Positions 25,039 to 34,287 of a stretch of DNA of 46,828 nt are shown in pieces. Within the stretch, counting starts at the first letter, position 1, and every line of letters starts with the position of its first letter. The DNA comes from Spirochaetota bacterium. Lineage in GTDB: Bacteria; Spirochaetota; UBA4802; UBA5550. Under the pieces are notes generated by a model that had not been told where the DNA came from, ran no database searches, and worked only from the letters and a program-made list of their open reading frames with translations. The position numbers and the translations under genes are program-made. The DNA is taken from positions 1 through 46,828 of the forward strand of contig JAKLIV010000010.1 of assembly GCA_022709405.1 (NCBI GenBank), written 5' to 3'.

Positions 25039-26553
25039 CTACTGCCTGGTGCTCGAATACTTAAACTTCAATTTCGCATGAAGCTCGGTGAATTTCTTCT
25101 CGTCGTTGAGCCCGAACCTTTCGAGCACGCTGTCCTCGCAGTAGGTGTAGTTGTACCTACGGTCCTCTATCCCGCAGAACATGTTGGCCAGGTAGACCAC
25201 GAAGACGATGTCCCTGTGCTGCCTGGTCGAGTTCAGGGGCGCATGATGGCACCTGATGGCTTCGATGAGGAATGGCGGGAAATTCCATTTTTCGGATATC
25301 ATCGCTCCGATCGAGGAATGGCTGATCCCGATTGAGATTTCCTCCATTATGGTCGAGGTGACTATTTTCCGGTTTTCGACCATGTTGGCGATCCTTTTGA
25401 CGAGGGTCATGTCGGTCGCCAGGAGTATGATTTTACCGAGGTCGTGCAGCAGGCCGGCCATGAATGAATACTCGACGATCGACGTCAGCCTGTACGAAAG
25501 GGCGATATTGCGGGCGTAATACGCTGTCTTGTTGCAGTGCTCCCATATCTGTTCAAACTTGCTGTAGCGCTTGTCCAGAATCCTTCTCGCGTTGCTCGCC
25601 ACGAGGATGGCGTTGAGGTTCTTGAGCCCGATGGTCATCACGGCCTCGTGGATGTTTTCAATCCGCTTGCCCGGGACGAACCCGGCCGAGTTTGAAAGCT
25701 TGATGACGTCGGTCGTGAGCGCCGGGTCCACCTTGATCCTGCGCGCGATTTCTTCGATCGACGATTCGGGATCGTTGCACAGTCTCTGGAGCTGGATGAT
25801 GTTCTCGGGAAATGTCGGAATGCCTTCGATTTCGTGCAGGATGTGCGTCTTGACCTCGGTCGTGATTTCGACCGGCCTGAGTATTTTGGGAATGACAAGT
25901 GTCGTGTAGGTGAGCCCGCCTTCGCTTTTGATCGTGAATTTGCTCGGCGGGATGCCCATGCTTTTCAGAAACAGCACCGTGAGTACTATTCCCAGGCCCG
26001 CACCTTCAGTGCTGTCCTCGATTTCCTCGTACACCTCGCCGAAATCGTTGTATTGGGCGGCTTTTGTCATCCGCAGATTGATTCTTTCAAGCTCCTCCTT
26101 GATTATGGGGACGTTGTTGATTATCCGGATGAAGAGGTTCCCCTCTTTTATTTGAAAATGAAGTTGTATGTAGTATTCACTGGTGACCAGGTCCCTTTCA
26201 ATGACGTCGAACACGCCGATGACCTCTTCCTTGAAGCGCGTCATGCCCTTCTCGTAGTCGTTCTCGTTCGATATATCGAGGCCCGCTTTCTTGAAAAATA
26301 CCCGTTTCGCGTTTGCTTTGAGGGCGTTGACCACGATCTCGCGAAGGATGGTTATGGTCGAATTAAGGAGAAATATGAAGTCCATCTTGGAAAGGAGCTT
26401 GGCTGTTATGCTGTTCAGGAGCATGAGCAGTTCTTCGTTGATGAATTTAAAGCGGAGCGTAAGGGCCTGGTCGGATTCGATTTTTTTCGAAATTTCCTGT
26501 TTTGCGGCTGTATAGGTGCTCATATCTTCCAGAACAGTATCTTTGTTATCCAT
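25039..26553 (-). CDS. GHKL ATPase-like domain fused to HDOD domain
   Basis: About 504 residues. The N-terminal half has an N-box-like EIVVNALKAN (near residue 90) and a G-box-like GAGLGIVLT, the marks of histidine-kinase-type ATPase domains, but no phosphoacceptor histidine domain precedes it. The C-terminal half is an HDOD domain (from about residue 235), with PTFPENIIQLQRL at its start and the catalytic-type HDLGK retained. HDOD proteins are signalling hubs in motility and chemotaxis. Start: the ATG at 26553 is used; a TTG at 26559 with AAGAG upstream is a real alternative. Abuts the convergent VWA gene. Confidence 0.75.
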   Translation of the reverse strand: MDNKDTVLEDMSTYTAAKQEISKKIESDQALTLRFKFINEELLMLLNSITAKLLSKMDFIFLLNSTITILREIVVNALKANAKRVFFKKAGLDISNENDYEKGMTRFKEEVIGVFDVIERDLVTSEYYIQLHFQIKEGNLFIRIINNVPIIKEELERINLRMTKAAQYNDFGEVYEEIEDSTEGAGLGIVLTVLFLKSMGIPPSKFTIKSEGGLTYTTLVIPKILRPVEITTEVKTHILHEIEGIPTFPENIIQLQRLCNDPESSIEEIARRIKVDPALTTDVIKLSNSAGFVPGKRIENIHEAVMTIGLKNLNAILVASNARRILDKRYSKFEQIWEHCNKTAYYARNIALSYRLTSIVEYSFMAGLLHDLGKIILLATDMTLVKRIANMVENRKIVTSTIMEEISIGISHSSIGAMISEKWNFPPFLIEAIRCHHAPLNSTRQHRDIVFVVYLANMFCGIEDRRYNYTYCEDSVLERFGLNDEKKFTELHAKLKFKYSSTRQ

Positions 26554-26737
26554 GTCCAATATTTACTCTTTTTGTTATTTATCGGGGAGTCAAGTAATTA
26601 ATCTATACACAAACCGGTACACTCATGATATCGGATGATTACGGAAACTGATATAAAAAAATCTTGCATTATATAAATAATAAAATTATATTGAAGCGCG
26701 TATTTTATATATAAAATCCGGAAAAGCAGGTCCTGTC

Positions 26738-27697
26738 ATGTTCATAAAGCTGTGGGGAGTGCGCGGGTCAATCACCGCGCCGCTTTCAAATACCGAGTAC
26801 CGTCAAAAAATCAGCCGGATTATCGAGCATGTTTTGTCCTCGAACCACGGAAAATCGGCCTCCGTTGATGATATAATCTCCTCCCTGCCCGAAAAACTCA
26901 GGTATGTGTACGGTGGGAACACCACCTGCGCGACCCTGACTTCGGACAGCGGCAAGACCTATATTCTCGACTGCGGATCGGGCCTCAGGGCTGTCGGCTA
27001 TGATCTGATGAAGGGGGACTGCGCGAAGGGAAAAGGCGAGGTCAATGTTTTCCTGACCCATAACCACTGGGACCATATCCAGGGCCTGCCTTTTTTTACG
27101 CCGCTGTATATTCAGGGCAATAAAATACATTTCTATTCCCCCTATCCAAACCAGCATGAGCTGCTCAGGGCGCAGATGAGCGCGCCGTTTTTCCCGGCTC
27201 CCTTTGACGGCACTGCGTCGGAAAAGCGCTTCACCACGCTGGAAAAGGGTAAGAACATGCCCCTAAAACTCGAAAAGGACCTCGAAGTAGACATGCATCC
27301 CCTGAAACACCCGAACGGATGCTACGCCTACCGGTTCAGGCAGAAGGGCAAGAGCTTCGTTTTCGCCACCGACTGCGAATTCACCGGCGAGAGCCTCGAG
27401 TTGGGCGGGCCCGAGATGGATTTTTTCCGCGATGCCGATCTTCTCGTCCTCGATTCGCAGTATACCCTGGATGAATCCTTCACCAAGTTCGACTGGGGCC
27501 ACACGAGCTTCACCATGGCAGTGAACTGCGGGGTCAGGTGGAAGGTCAAGAACCTCGTTCTGACGCACCATGAGCCCTCATATTCCGATGAAAAGCTGAA
27601 CGAGAATTACATGGAAGCGCTCGAACACAGCAAGTACAACGACAGCGACGGAATGAACATTTATATGGCACGGGAAGGCATGACCTTCTCCCTGTGA
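26738..27697 (+). CDS. Metallo-beta-lactamase fold hydrolase
   Basis: 319 residues. The metal motif HNHWDH (H108, H110, D112, H113) is present, with further ligands likely in MHPLKHPNG and TDCEF. WGVRGSI at the N-terminus and GGNTTC are typical of the PhnP/phosphodiesterase-like branch that includes 3',5'-cyclic-nucleotide phosphodiesterases. It is cytoplasmic (no signal peptide). The next gene starts 8 bases after the stop. Confidence 0.85.
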   Translation: MFIKLWGVRGSITAPLSNTEYRQKISRIIEHVLSSNHGKSASVDDIISSLPEKLRYVYGGNTTCATLTSDSGKTYILDCGSGLRAVGYDLMKGDCAKGKGEVNVFLTHNHWDHIQGLPFFTPLYIQGNKIHFYSPYPNQHELLRAQMSAPFFPAPFDGTASEKRFTTLEKGKNMPLKLEKDLEVDMHPLKHPNGCYAYRFRQKGKSFVFATDCEFTGESLELGGPEMDFFRDADLLVLDSQYTLDESFTKFDWGHTSFTMAVNCGVRWKVKNLVLTHHEPSYSDEKLNENYMEALEHSKYNDSDGMNIYMAREGMTFSL

Positions 27698-27704
27698 TGC
27701 TTCA

Positions 27705-28511
27705 ATGATAAACCGAAAAGCAACGAGAATCGCCGCGATCGCCGTCATCTGCTGTTTGACCGCGCCCGCGGCCGTCCTGGCACAGAGGACCAAGTCCAGC
27801 CTGAGCGCCGGGGAGCAGCGGTATGCCGAAAAGGGACTCAAGGACAACCGGTATTTTTTTTATTTCATCAATTCGTCGATCTCCAATTTCGGGACCGAGG
27901 AGGAAAAGACCCTGTTCAGGGAGGCCATTCGCCGCGACATGATCGCCCAGATCCTGTACCTGAAGTTCCTTTTCCATGAATCCTTCGTGGAGATAAAGCG
28001 CTCGCAGAAAATCCTCATCGACCTCTACCGGACCGTGCTCAAGCGCGACATCGGCATGACCAAGGACCTTCTCGACGATTTCGCCCGCGGGTCGATCAAG
28101 TCGGGAAAATACAGGTCAAAGCACTACCTCAAGCTGGGTTACCGCGACGTGACCGAGGCGCGGATTTTCTTCAAGATGGCCGACCACTACCGGGCGACCC
28201 TGTATTCCATGAGGCTGTATGAGTATGTGAAGGCCATAAAGGACGCCAAGCACGGCAAGCGCTACGCCTTTTATTCAAAGCTCGAATCCGTTTCTCCCGA
28301 TGACATAAAGAGGGAGTGGGGCCATTTCCCGTTTGACGATCTCGAAAAGAAGATCACCGGGCTTTCCGAGGAAAAGAAGGATTATTACGCAGCGATCCAT
28401 TACGACAACTATTACCGGGCCAGGACCGGAAAGTCTTACTACGACATGATCTGGGAGAATCCGCAACTCGAGGAAATCCCCGAATATCAGGACTATCTCG
28501 GATTGAGATGA
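27705..28511 (+). CDS. Hypothetical exported protein
   Basis: 268 residues with a clear signal peptide (hydrophobic core IAAIAVICCLTAPAAV, cleavage around VLA-Q). The mature protein is helical and rich in K, Y, R and D, with a TPR-like feel but no clear repeats. It ends EYQDYLGLR. It has no strong ribosome binding site of its own and starts 8 bases after the upstream stop, suggesting coupling. It is followed 14 bases later by the lytic transglycosylase gene, so a periplasmic role near the cell wall is possible. Confidence 0.65.
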   Translation: MINRKATRIAAIAVICCLTAPAAVLAQRTKSSLSAGEQRYAEKGLKDNRYFFYFINSSISNFGTEEEKTLFREAIRRDMIAQILYLKFLFHESFVEIKRSQKILIDLYRTVLKRDIGMTKDLLDDFARGSIKSGKYRSKHYLKLGYRDVTEARIFFKMADHYRATLYSMRLYEYVKAIKDAKHGKRYAFYSKLESVSPDDIKREWGHFPFDDLEKKITGLSEEKKDYYAAIHYDNYYRARTGKSYYDMIWENPQLEEIPEYQDYLGLR

Positions 28512-28524
28512 CGGCGGTGTTAAC

Positions 28525-30810
28525 ATGACGCGAATGTGTGTGCTGGCGCTCGTTTTTTTTCTGGCGTGCAACGAATCCACGATAGAAGGGAACCACCTTG
28601 CAAGGCTCGGATTCTACGCCGACGGCGACGCGATAATCGCAGAACTTTCGCCGAAGAAAAAAACATGCTACGACTATTTTCTACTCGGCCAGGCGTACCG
28701 GGACAGGAAACAGTACAAGGACGCGATCTTCAATTTCGCGAACAGCTGCTTTCTCTATCATCAACGCGGCAAGCTGACCCTGTATCCGTCGCCGGTATAC
28801 GATTTCATCAGCGGCTTTCATGTGAAATCCCCCCTTTACGACGAGGCGGTGTACGAAATTGCCGACCTGTTCATGAAATACCGCGAGTACGCCTATGTCG
28901 TCAAGTTCGCCGACCGGGTTTCGGATGAGATGCCCGGCCTTCACTTCGATGCCCGGATACTCAAAGCGCAGGCCATGGCCGACTCCGGAAATTTCGACGG
29001 GTCGATGAAAGAGCTTCAGTCCCTCCATCGTGACTACAAAGATGCGTCGTCGCGACAGATCGCAGGCATCAAAACCGGGTCCATTCTGGAGAAGCTCGAA
29101 AAATTCGGCGCGGCAGTCGACCGCTATTCTTCGGTAATCGGCCTTGAAGAGAAAAGCTGGCAGGCCCAGCTGGCGGCCAGGCGCATCGCCTACATCCAGG
29201 AAACCAGAAACATTGTCGTGGCGCCCGACAAGCTGCCATGCGCGGGCAGGGCGCTGTATCATGGCGGCGAATACGAAAGGGCGGCAGCAATGCTTGCGCG
29301 GGCCGATTTTCCGGAAAAGAATGCGCGCGAGAGAGACGGATATCTCGTGCGCTGCCTGGTGCGCCTGAATAAGCCTGTCGACGCCGTGGCCGCAAAATAC
29401 GCCGGCGACCCCGAGGCCAGGGCGGAACTCGCCTCCATAAGGGCGGACGAGATGTGGGATTCAGGCAGGCAATACGCGGCAGTGCCGGTCTACAGGGAGA
29501 TAATCGAATCAGGGCTGGAGCCGTGGTCGCAGAAGGCCCATGCAAGGACCGCCCTGTATCTGGGAGACCGCAGGGCAGGTGATTCCGGACGGTACATGAT
29601 TTCCTACAAGGATAAGTACTCCGACGAAACAGCCGAGTCGTGCCTGTGGCTGCTCGGGAAAAACAGCCTGCGCGCGGGCGACAGCGCGGCGGCCGCCCGG
29701 TATTTCGGCGAGTCCATTGAAAGATTCCCGGCCGGGGCGAGCGCCGACAGGTGCAGGTTCTGGCTGTATAAAATTGCGGTGAAGGACGGGGATACGGCGA
29801 AATCCGGCGCCCTTTTCAGGGACATGATCGTGAAGCATCCCGATTCATCGTACGCCTGGCAGCTCATCCAGTCGAACAGGGACGCTCTGAACGCCGAAGA
29901 CCTCGCCCGGGAATATTCAAGGTCGACAGCTCCTGCTGATAGTGATGCGCGGATCTTTTGCCACAGCATGCTATACATTTTAGATCAAAACGGGGATGAG
30001 CGCGTCAGACGCCTTCAAGCCATGCCCGAAGCTGCCGCCCCGTACACCGCGCTCGAGAAAAAAATCGCGGGACCGGAGCTGGAATCCGCATATAGCGGGG
30101 TATTGCAGGGCCTTGAAAAGTATTTCGCGGTCGGCGACATGAAGGCCATAAACAGGGAGCTTCGCCTGATCAATGCCGACAAGAAAGCATCGGTCGACTC
30201 CAGCGCGGCGTTGGCGCATTTCGCGAGAAAATACGGACACCACGGCCTGGCGGTCACGTCGGCCCAGGACCTGCTCAAGGCGCATGGATTGAGGGAGAAC
30301 ATCTTCCTGTCTCCGGAATCCTTTTCACGGGACCTCTACCCGCGCGGATTCTCCGAATGCCTGGAAAATTCTTCCACGGACATCGACCCGAACTACGTTT
30401 TTGCGGTGATCAAGGCCGAGTCGAGTTTCAACCACGCTGCGGTCTCTCCCGCAGGAGCGGTAGGGCTCATGCAGCTCATGCCCGCCACAGCCGGGGACGT
30501 CGCGAAGAAGCTCGAGGTCGCCGATTACAGCCTCAAGGACCCGTGCACCTCGGTCCGGTTCGGGTCGTATTATCTTTCATGGCTCATGCGGTTCTTCAAC
30601 GGCAATATCGTTTTCGCCGTTGGCGGATACAATGCCGGAGCGGGGAACGTCATCAAGTGGCGCAGGGAAATGCCGGCCGACGATGCGGATTTCTTCATCG
30701 AGTTTGTCCCTTTTGACGAAACCAGGGGATACATGCTCAGGACCGCGAAATTCTACCAGCACTACGTTCTGCTTTATGGAAAGGACCGGGGGGTCAGAGC
30801 AAATCCCTGA
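28525..30810 (+). CDS. Lytic transglycosylase lipoprotein (SLT domain, Slt70-like)
   Basis: 761 residues. The signal peptide ends in a lipobox FLAC (C15). About 570 residues of helical TPR-like repeats follow. The C-terminal SLT domain (from about 610) has the catalytic glutamate E632 in KAESSFN, AVGLMQLMPATA and GGYNAGAGN. Such enzymes cleave the MurNAc-GlcNAc bond of peptidoglycan to form 1,6-anhydro ends. The last codons (GVRANP) are built from a copy of the dispersed 12-mer at 30790-30801, and the stop overlaps the convergent gene by 17 bases. Confidence 0.9.
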   Translation: MTRMCVLALVFFLACNESTIEGNHLARLGFYADGDAIIAELSPKKKTCYDYFLLGQAYRDRKQYKDAIFNFANSCFLYHQRGKLTLYPSPVYDFISGFHVKSPLYDEAVYEIADLFMKYREYAYVVKFADRVSDEMPGLHFDARILKAQAMADSGNFDGSMKELQSLHRDYKDASSRQIAGIKTGSILEKLEKFGAAVDRYSSVIGLEEKSWQAQLAARRIAYIQETRNIVVAPDKLPCAGRALYHGGEYERAAAMLARADFPEKNARERDGYLVRCLVRLNKPVDAVAAKYAGDPEARAELASIRADEMWDSGRQYAAVPVYREIIESGLEPWSQKAHARTALYLGDRRAGDSGRYMISYKDKYSDETAESCLWLLGKNSLRAGDSAAAARYFGESIERFPAGASADRCRFWLYKIAVKDGDTAKSGALFRDMIVKHPDSSYAWQLIQSNRDALNAEDLAREYSRSTAPADSDARIFCHSMLYILDQNGDERVRRLQAMPEAAAPYTALEKKIAGPELESAYSGVLQGLEKYFAVGDMKAINRELRLINADKKASVDSSAALAHFARKYGHHGLAVTSAQDLLKAHGLRENIFLSPESFSRDLYPRGFSECLENSSTDIDPNYVFAVIKAESSFNHAAVSPAGAVGLMQLMPATAGDVAKKLEVADYSLKDPCTSVRFGSYYLSWLMRFFNGNIVFAVGGYNAGAGNVIKWRREMPADDADFFIEFVPFDETRGYMLRTAKFYQHYVLLYGKDRGVRANP
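30790..30801 (+). repeat. Dispersed 12-mer GGGGTCAGAGCA at overlapping gene ends
   Basis: An exact copy in the overlap between the lytic transglycosylase and the TIGR01777 epimerase. It encodes part of the transglycosylase tail on the plus strand and contains the TGA stop (TCA at 30794-30796) of the minus-strand gene. Confidence 0.85.
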
Positions 30811-31708
30811 GGGCGCCCTCGAGCCGGGGATATTTGAAGCGGAATCCGGCTCCGGCAAGCGCCGCGGGCACCGCTCTCTGCCCGAGAAGCAGGGCCTCGG
30901 CGCCCATCCTTCCGAAGACAAGCTTGACGGCCCATGACGGGATGTTGAGCCAGGCCGGCCTTCCAGTCACCATGCCCAGCGTTTTCGAAAATTCACCGGC
31001 GGTGACCGGTTCGGGCGCGGTGAGGTTGAAGAATCCCTTCATCTTTCTTTCAATGATGAACCTGATCGCTTCGATCTCGTCTTCAATATGTATCCATGAC
31101 AGGTACTGCATGCCTGTACCGAAATGTCCGCCGGCGAAAAAACGATACGGCAGGACCATTTTCTTCAGCGCGCCGCCGTCTCCCAGAACGATGCCGGTCC
31201 TGATGACAGCCCTGCGGGTCCCGAAGGATTCGGCGTCCTCGGTCGCTTTTTCCCACTGTCTGGCCACGCGCGCGAGAAAGCCTGAACCGGCAGGCGAGTT
31301 TTCGTCTAAAACCCTGTCGACGAGCGAAGAGCCGTAAAACCCGACGGCCGATGCCTGGACAAGAAGCGCGGGTTTTTTTTTGGCGTGATCAATGGCATCC
31401 ATCACCGCGCGCGCGGCGTTGAGCCTGCTTCCGAGTATTTCATGCCGCTTCGATGCAGTCCACCTGCCCGAGGCCACGCTTTCCCCTGCGAGGTTGACGA
31501 TGGCCAGCGCGCCTTCAGCCTCCCGAGCCCATCCGCCTGACGTCTTTGCGTCCCACAGGAGCGGCGCGGCGGAATTTCCCAGCGCTTTCGATGCGGATTC
31601 GGGAGAGCGGGTCAGCACAAAAACGTCATATCCGGCGTTGGTCAGCAGCGAACACAGCGGCTTTCCGATGAATCCGCTGCCGCCCGCGATTATAATTTTT
31701 TTCTGCAT
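30794..31708 (-). CDS. TIGR01777 family NAD-dependent epimerase-like protein
   Basis: 304 residues. The Rossmann motif AGGSGFIG is at the N-terminus, with NLAGESVASGRW, typical of this family (also named YfcH/SULA-like), and WLNIPSW near the C-terminus. The family has an atypical SDR fold; a substrate has not been firmly set. GGAGG shortly before the ATG supports the start. Its stop codon lies within the dispersed 12-mer, and the coding end overlaps the transglycosylase gene. Confidence 0.9.
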   Translation of the reverse strand: MQKKIIIAGGSGFIGKPLCSLLTNAGYDVFVLTRSPESASKALGNSAAPLLWDAKTSGGWAREAEGALAIVNLAGESVASGRWTASKRHEILGSRLNAARAVMDAIDHAKKKPALLVQASAVGFYGSSLVDRVLDENSPAGSGFLARVARQWEKATEDAESFGTRRAVIRTGIVLGDGGALKKMVLPYRFFAGGHFGTGMQYLSWIHIEDEIEAIRFIIERKMKGFFNLTAPEPVTAGEFSKTLGMVTGRPAWLNIPSWAVKLVFGRMGAEALLLGQRAVPAALAGAGFRFKYPRLEGALRDLL

Positions 31709-31750
31709 CGTGCGCCTCCAGTATCAATGATTTAAAAAATCCAGATGTCG

Positions 31751-31778
31751 TTGACTTTTATATCATACCATGCATAAT
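31751..31778 (+). promoter_or_regulatory. Sigma-70-type promoter of FecR gene
   Basis: TTGACT (31751-31756), 16 bases, CATAAT (31773-31778), five of six matches in each box. A palindrome GCATTAATGC (31779-31788) lies just downstream, with its half repeated at 31808-31815 (GCATTAAT). Confidence 0.5.
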
Positions 31779-31834
31779 GCATTAATGCTTTTTTAATTCC
31801 GGTGAAAGCATTAATTTATTCTATGTGGTCGGCA

Positions 31835-32554
31835 ATGAAGTATTGTTCCATGCGAACGATTGCATCGGTTGCTTGTTTTCTTATCTGGGTCTGCGCTCCC
31901 GCAGGACGATCCGAAGAGGTCAATACGGTCGGCACGGTTATTCTTTTTGAGGGGAAAGCCGATCTTTCTTCGTTTGTATCGGGCGAGCGATTCAGCATTG
32001 ACGAATCGACAGGGATACGCATCGGCCACAAAATCAGGACCGATAAAAAAACACTGCTTGACATCGCCCTGAACGACGGATCGAAGATTTCCCTGAAGGA
32101 GTCCACCGCAGTTTATTTTTATTACCTGAAGACCGGAAGGAACGATCCCCCCTCCAAGATCAAGATGGATTTTGGAAAGATCAGGATGAACCAGGACAAG
32201 ACATTCCCGGAAAAGAACCTGGAAATCATCACTCCTGCTGCGGTTGTTAGCGTCGTCATGGCCGATTTTTCACTTGTCGCGGCCGATTACGCCACTCTCG
32301 TACTCGTGCACCGGGGGAGGGTGGGACTGGCAAGCTCGAGTCCCAGGGTAAGGGAGGCTTACGTGGGCACCGAGGGCGAGGAGGTACTGGTTCCAAGAGA
32401 CGGCCCCCCTATCCTGCTCGGGAAGGTGCGAAAGAAATTCAGGGAGAAGTGGATTTCGGACCACCTTGTCGTCGACAAATTCAGGAGGATTGTCCGAAAG
32501 GATGACCGCGGCGATGTCATAAACCGTATCGGAAAGAAGAAGGAGCTCTGGTGA
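31835..32554 (+). CDS. FecR-domain exported protein
   Basis: About 239 residues from the ATG at 31835. Other in-frame starts (GTG 31802, ATG 31823, ATG 31850) are possible, and none has a good ribosome binding site; the signal peptide core (IASVACFLIWVCAPAG) begins just after the last one. The FecR domain follows: RIGHKIRTDKKTLLDIALNDGSKISLKEST and KMDFGKIRMN are characteristic blocks. FecR domains in spirochaetes are mostly found in exported proteins of unknown partners. The stop overlaps the start of the next gene (TGATG), so the two proteins are coupled. Confidence 0.8.
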   Translation: MKYCSMRTIASVACFLIWVCAPAGRSEEVNTVGTVILFEGKADLSSFVSGERFSIDESTGIRIGHKIRTDKKTLLDIALNDGSKISLKESTAVYFYYLKTGRNDPPSKIKMDFGKIRMNQDKTFPEKNLEIITPAAVVSVVMADFSLVAADYATLVLVHRGRVGLASSSPRVREAYVGTEGEEVLVPRDGPPILLGKVRKKFREKWISDHLVVDKFRRIVRKDDRGDVINRIGKKKELW

Positions 32555-33420
32555 TGAATATGCCGGCACTGGTCATGCGGGCATTCGCGCTTGTCGCTAT
32601 AGCGACGTTTCTGGCTGCCTCTACGGGCTGCGACAGAAACTACAGAAAAAAATCCGCCGAACTTAAGGCCCTCCTTGATACCGCGCAGCGTGAATATTCA
32701 GCGCGCAGATGGGACTTGAGGAAAAAAGCGATTGCCGGGGTCAGAGCATTCTTTCAGGGCGTCGATGCCCGGGATCCAGCCCAATTTGAAAAAACGAAGG
32801 AATACCGGATGATCGGCGATTTTCTAGCGACCTCGTCCCGTGACATATACGCATCGGTGAGGATCGAGTCCCTAAAAGCCATTGCGATCCTTCGATACGA
32901 GCCTGCTTTCGACCGTGTGGGAGAGATGGCCCTGAACGATCAGGACGACAACGTCAGGTGGCAGGCCGTTGAAACTCTGTCCCTGTATCGCAGTGAAAAA
33001 TCCATCGATATTCTGACCAGAACGCTGAGAAGCGACGACTGGGTGATCAGGGAAGCATCGATCAGGGGAATGCTGATGCTTGACGAGAGTGTTCAGAGAG
33101 GTCGGCTGATCCCTTACATTTCAGAAGCCATACTTGATCCAAACGACAATGTCAGCAGGGCAGCCCTTGCCGGAGCGGCAATAAGGGATCAGCAGTTGTA
33201 TAAAACGACGGCCGACGTTTTCAGGGCCCGGAAAAAACCTTCGGTAAAAATGCTCACGGCTCTGATGAGATCGCTGGACGGCTATATTCTGGAGGACGAC
33301 ATAAGGAAGAAGGTGATAGATCTGCTCTCTCATAAGGACAACAAGGTCAGGGTTCTCGCTTTGAGGGTATTGAAAAAAGAGAAGGCACTCGAGAAGAAAA
33401 AACGGGAAAGCCTGCCATGA
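32554..33420 (+). CDS. HEAT-repeat lipoprotein
   Basis: 288 residues from the ATG at 32554, which overlaps the FecR gene stop (TGATG) and has AGGAG at a good distance. The signal peptide ends in a lipobox STGC. After a charged N-terminal part, five or more HEAT-like helical repeats follow, with D-x-x-x-x-V-R-x-x-A-x-x-x-L patterns (DDNVRWQAVETL, DNKVRVLALRVL), which usually mediate protein binding. A copy of the dispersed 12-mer lies inside the coding region at 32737. It probably acts with the FecR protein at the inner face of the outer membrane. Confidence 0.8.
   Translation: MNMPALVMRAFALVAIATFLAASTGCDRNYRKKSAELKALLDTAQREYSARRWDLRKKAIAGVRAFFQGVDARDPAQFEKTKEYRMIGDFLATSSRDIYASVRIESLKAIAILRYEPAFDRVGEMALNDQDDNVRWQAVETLSLYRSEKSIDILTRTLRSDDWVIREASIRGMLMLDESVQRGRLIPYISEAILDPNDNVSRAALAGAAIRDQQLYKTTADVFRARKKPSVKMLTALMRSLDGYILEDDIRKKVIDLLSHKDNKVRVLALRVLKKEKALEKKKRESLP
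32737..32748 (+). repeat. Dispersed 12-mer GGGGTCAGAGCA inside HEAT-repeat lipoprotein gene
   Basis: An exact copy inside the coding sequence, read in frame as part of AGVRAF. The frame is kept, so if it was inserted the insertion was a multiple of three or compensated. Confidence 0.8.
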
Positions 33421-33427
33421 GGATAAT

Positions 33428-33462
33428 AAAAAAGGAAATGCCGTCCGGACATTTCCTTTTTT
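33428..33462. terminator. Bidirectional rho-independent terminator
   Basis: A perfect 13-base-pair stem, 33428-33440 with 33450-33462, with A-run and T-run built into the arms, so it works in both directions. It separates the converging HEAT lipoprotein and the minus-strand hypothetical gene. Confidence 0.9.
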
Positions 33463-33482
33463 ATCACGATATTTTTATTGGG

Positions 33483-34172
33483 TCAGTTTTCCTTTTGTCT
33501 CGACTGATGGATCTTGTTGTTGTTGTCGTCGATGTCCTTTTTGTGCTGTTCGAGGAAGTTTTTCTTTTCCTGGGCGTCCATGTCTATGGATTCGTACATC
33601 AGGAAAAGGTTTTCCTTCGCGCGCCTGAAATAATAGATGGAGCTGACGAGTTCGGTGGGGGGCGCCGTCACCGCGTCCTTGTACCGGTCGTGGAAGTCGC
33701 TCGCTTTCTGTACGCCGAACTGGGCGTTCGCCAGAAGCTTGTCGGCCACTTCGTTTCTTTTTTCTCCTTTGAGCTGGCGCTTCAGTGAAACTTTGATGTT
33801 CAGCTTGATGGCCTGAACGAGCAGGGCTTCGGAGTCTTCTCTGTATTTTTTAGTCACATTCTGTGCGACTTTCAGTATCTCGCGTTCGTTTTCCGCAAAT
33901 TTGCTTGCAGCCGCGTCGATCTGGTTTTGAAAGTACAGTGCGCTCGCGTCGGCATACTGGTCGATCAGTCTTTCAATTTCGGACTCGCCTCCGCCATAGT
34001 TCATGATCGCGGTCTGCAGGAGCTTTATGTTTTTGAAGTTTTCATAGCTGAGCCTTTTTATCAGCGGCAGCGGCTTGTAGAGTTGGTTGAACTGCTTTTC
34101 CTGACTGTATGCAGGAGCGAAAAAAATAATTGATAAGAGAAATGCCGCATATATGCGAAGTTTCTTTGTCAT
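33483..34172 (-). CDS. Hypothetical exported helical protein
   Basis: 229 residues from the ATG at 34172, with GGGGAG upstream and an immediately following signal peptide (MTKKLRIYAAFLLS, cleavage after AYS). The frame is open 26 codons further upstream, but the residues there look non-coding. The mature part is almost all alpha-helix, rich in K, E, Q and N, with likely coiled-coil segments and a basic tail ending HQSRQKEN. No recognised domain. It is a separate unit between the housekeeping block and the terminator at 33428. Confidence 0.65.
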   Translation of the reverse strand: MTKKLRIYAAFLLSIIFFAPAYSQEKQFNQLYKPLPLIKRLSYENFKNIKLLQTAIMNYGGGESEIERLIDQYADASALYFQNQIDAAASKFAENEREILKVAQNVTKKYREDSEALLVQAIKLNIKVSLKRQLKGEKRNEVADKLLANAQFGVQKASDFHDRYKDAVTAPPTELVSSIYYFRRAKENLFLMYESIDMDAQEKKNFLEQHKKDIDDNNNKIHQSRQKEN

Positions 34173-34287
34173 TGTAATACTCCCCTGATAGTAATTTCCC
34201 AAAGAATCGGAGCTATTTGGAAATGATAGTGGATAAATGGATAAAGTCAAGAAAAATTGTATATTGTAAATATAATAAATTGGAAGG

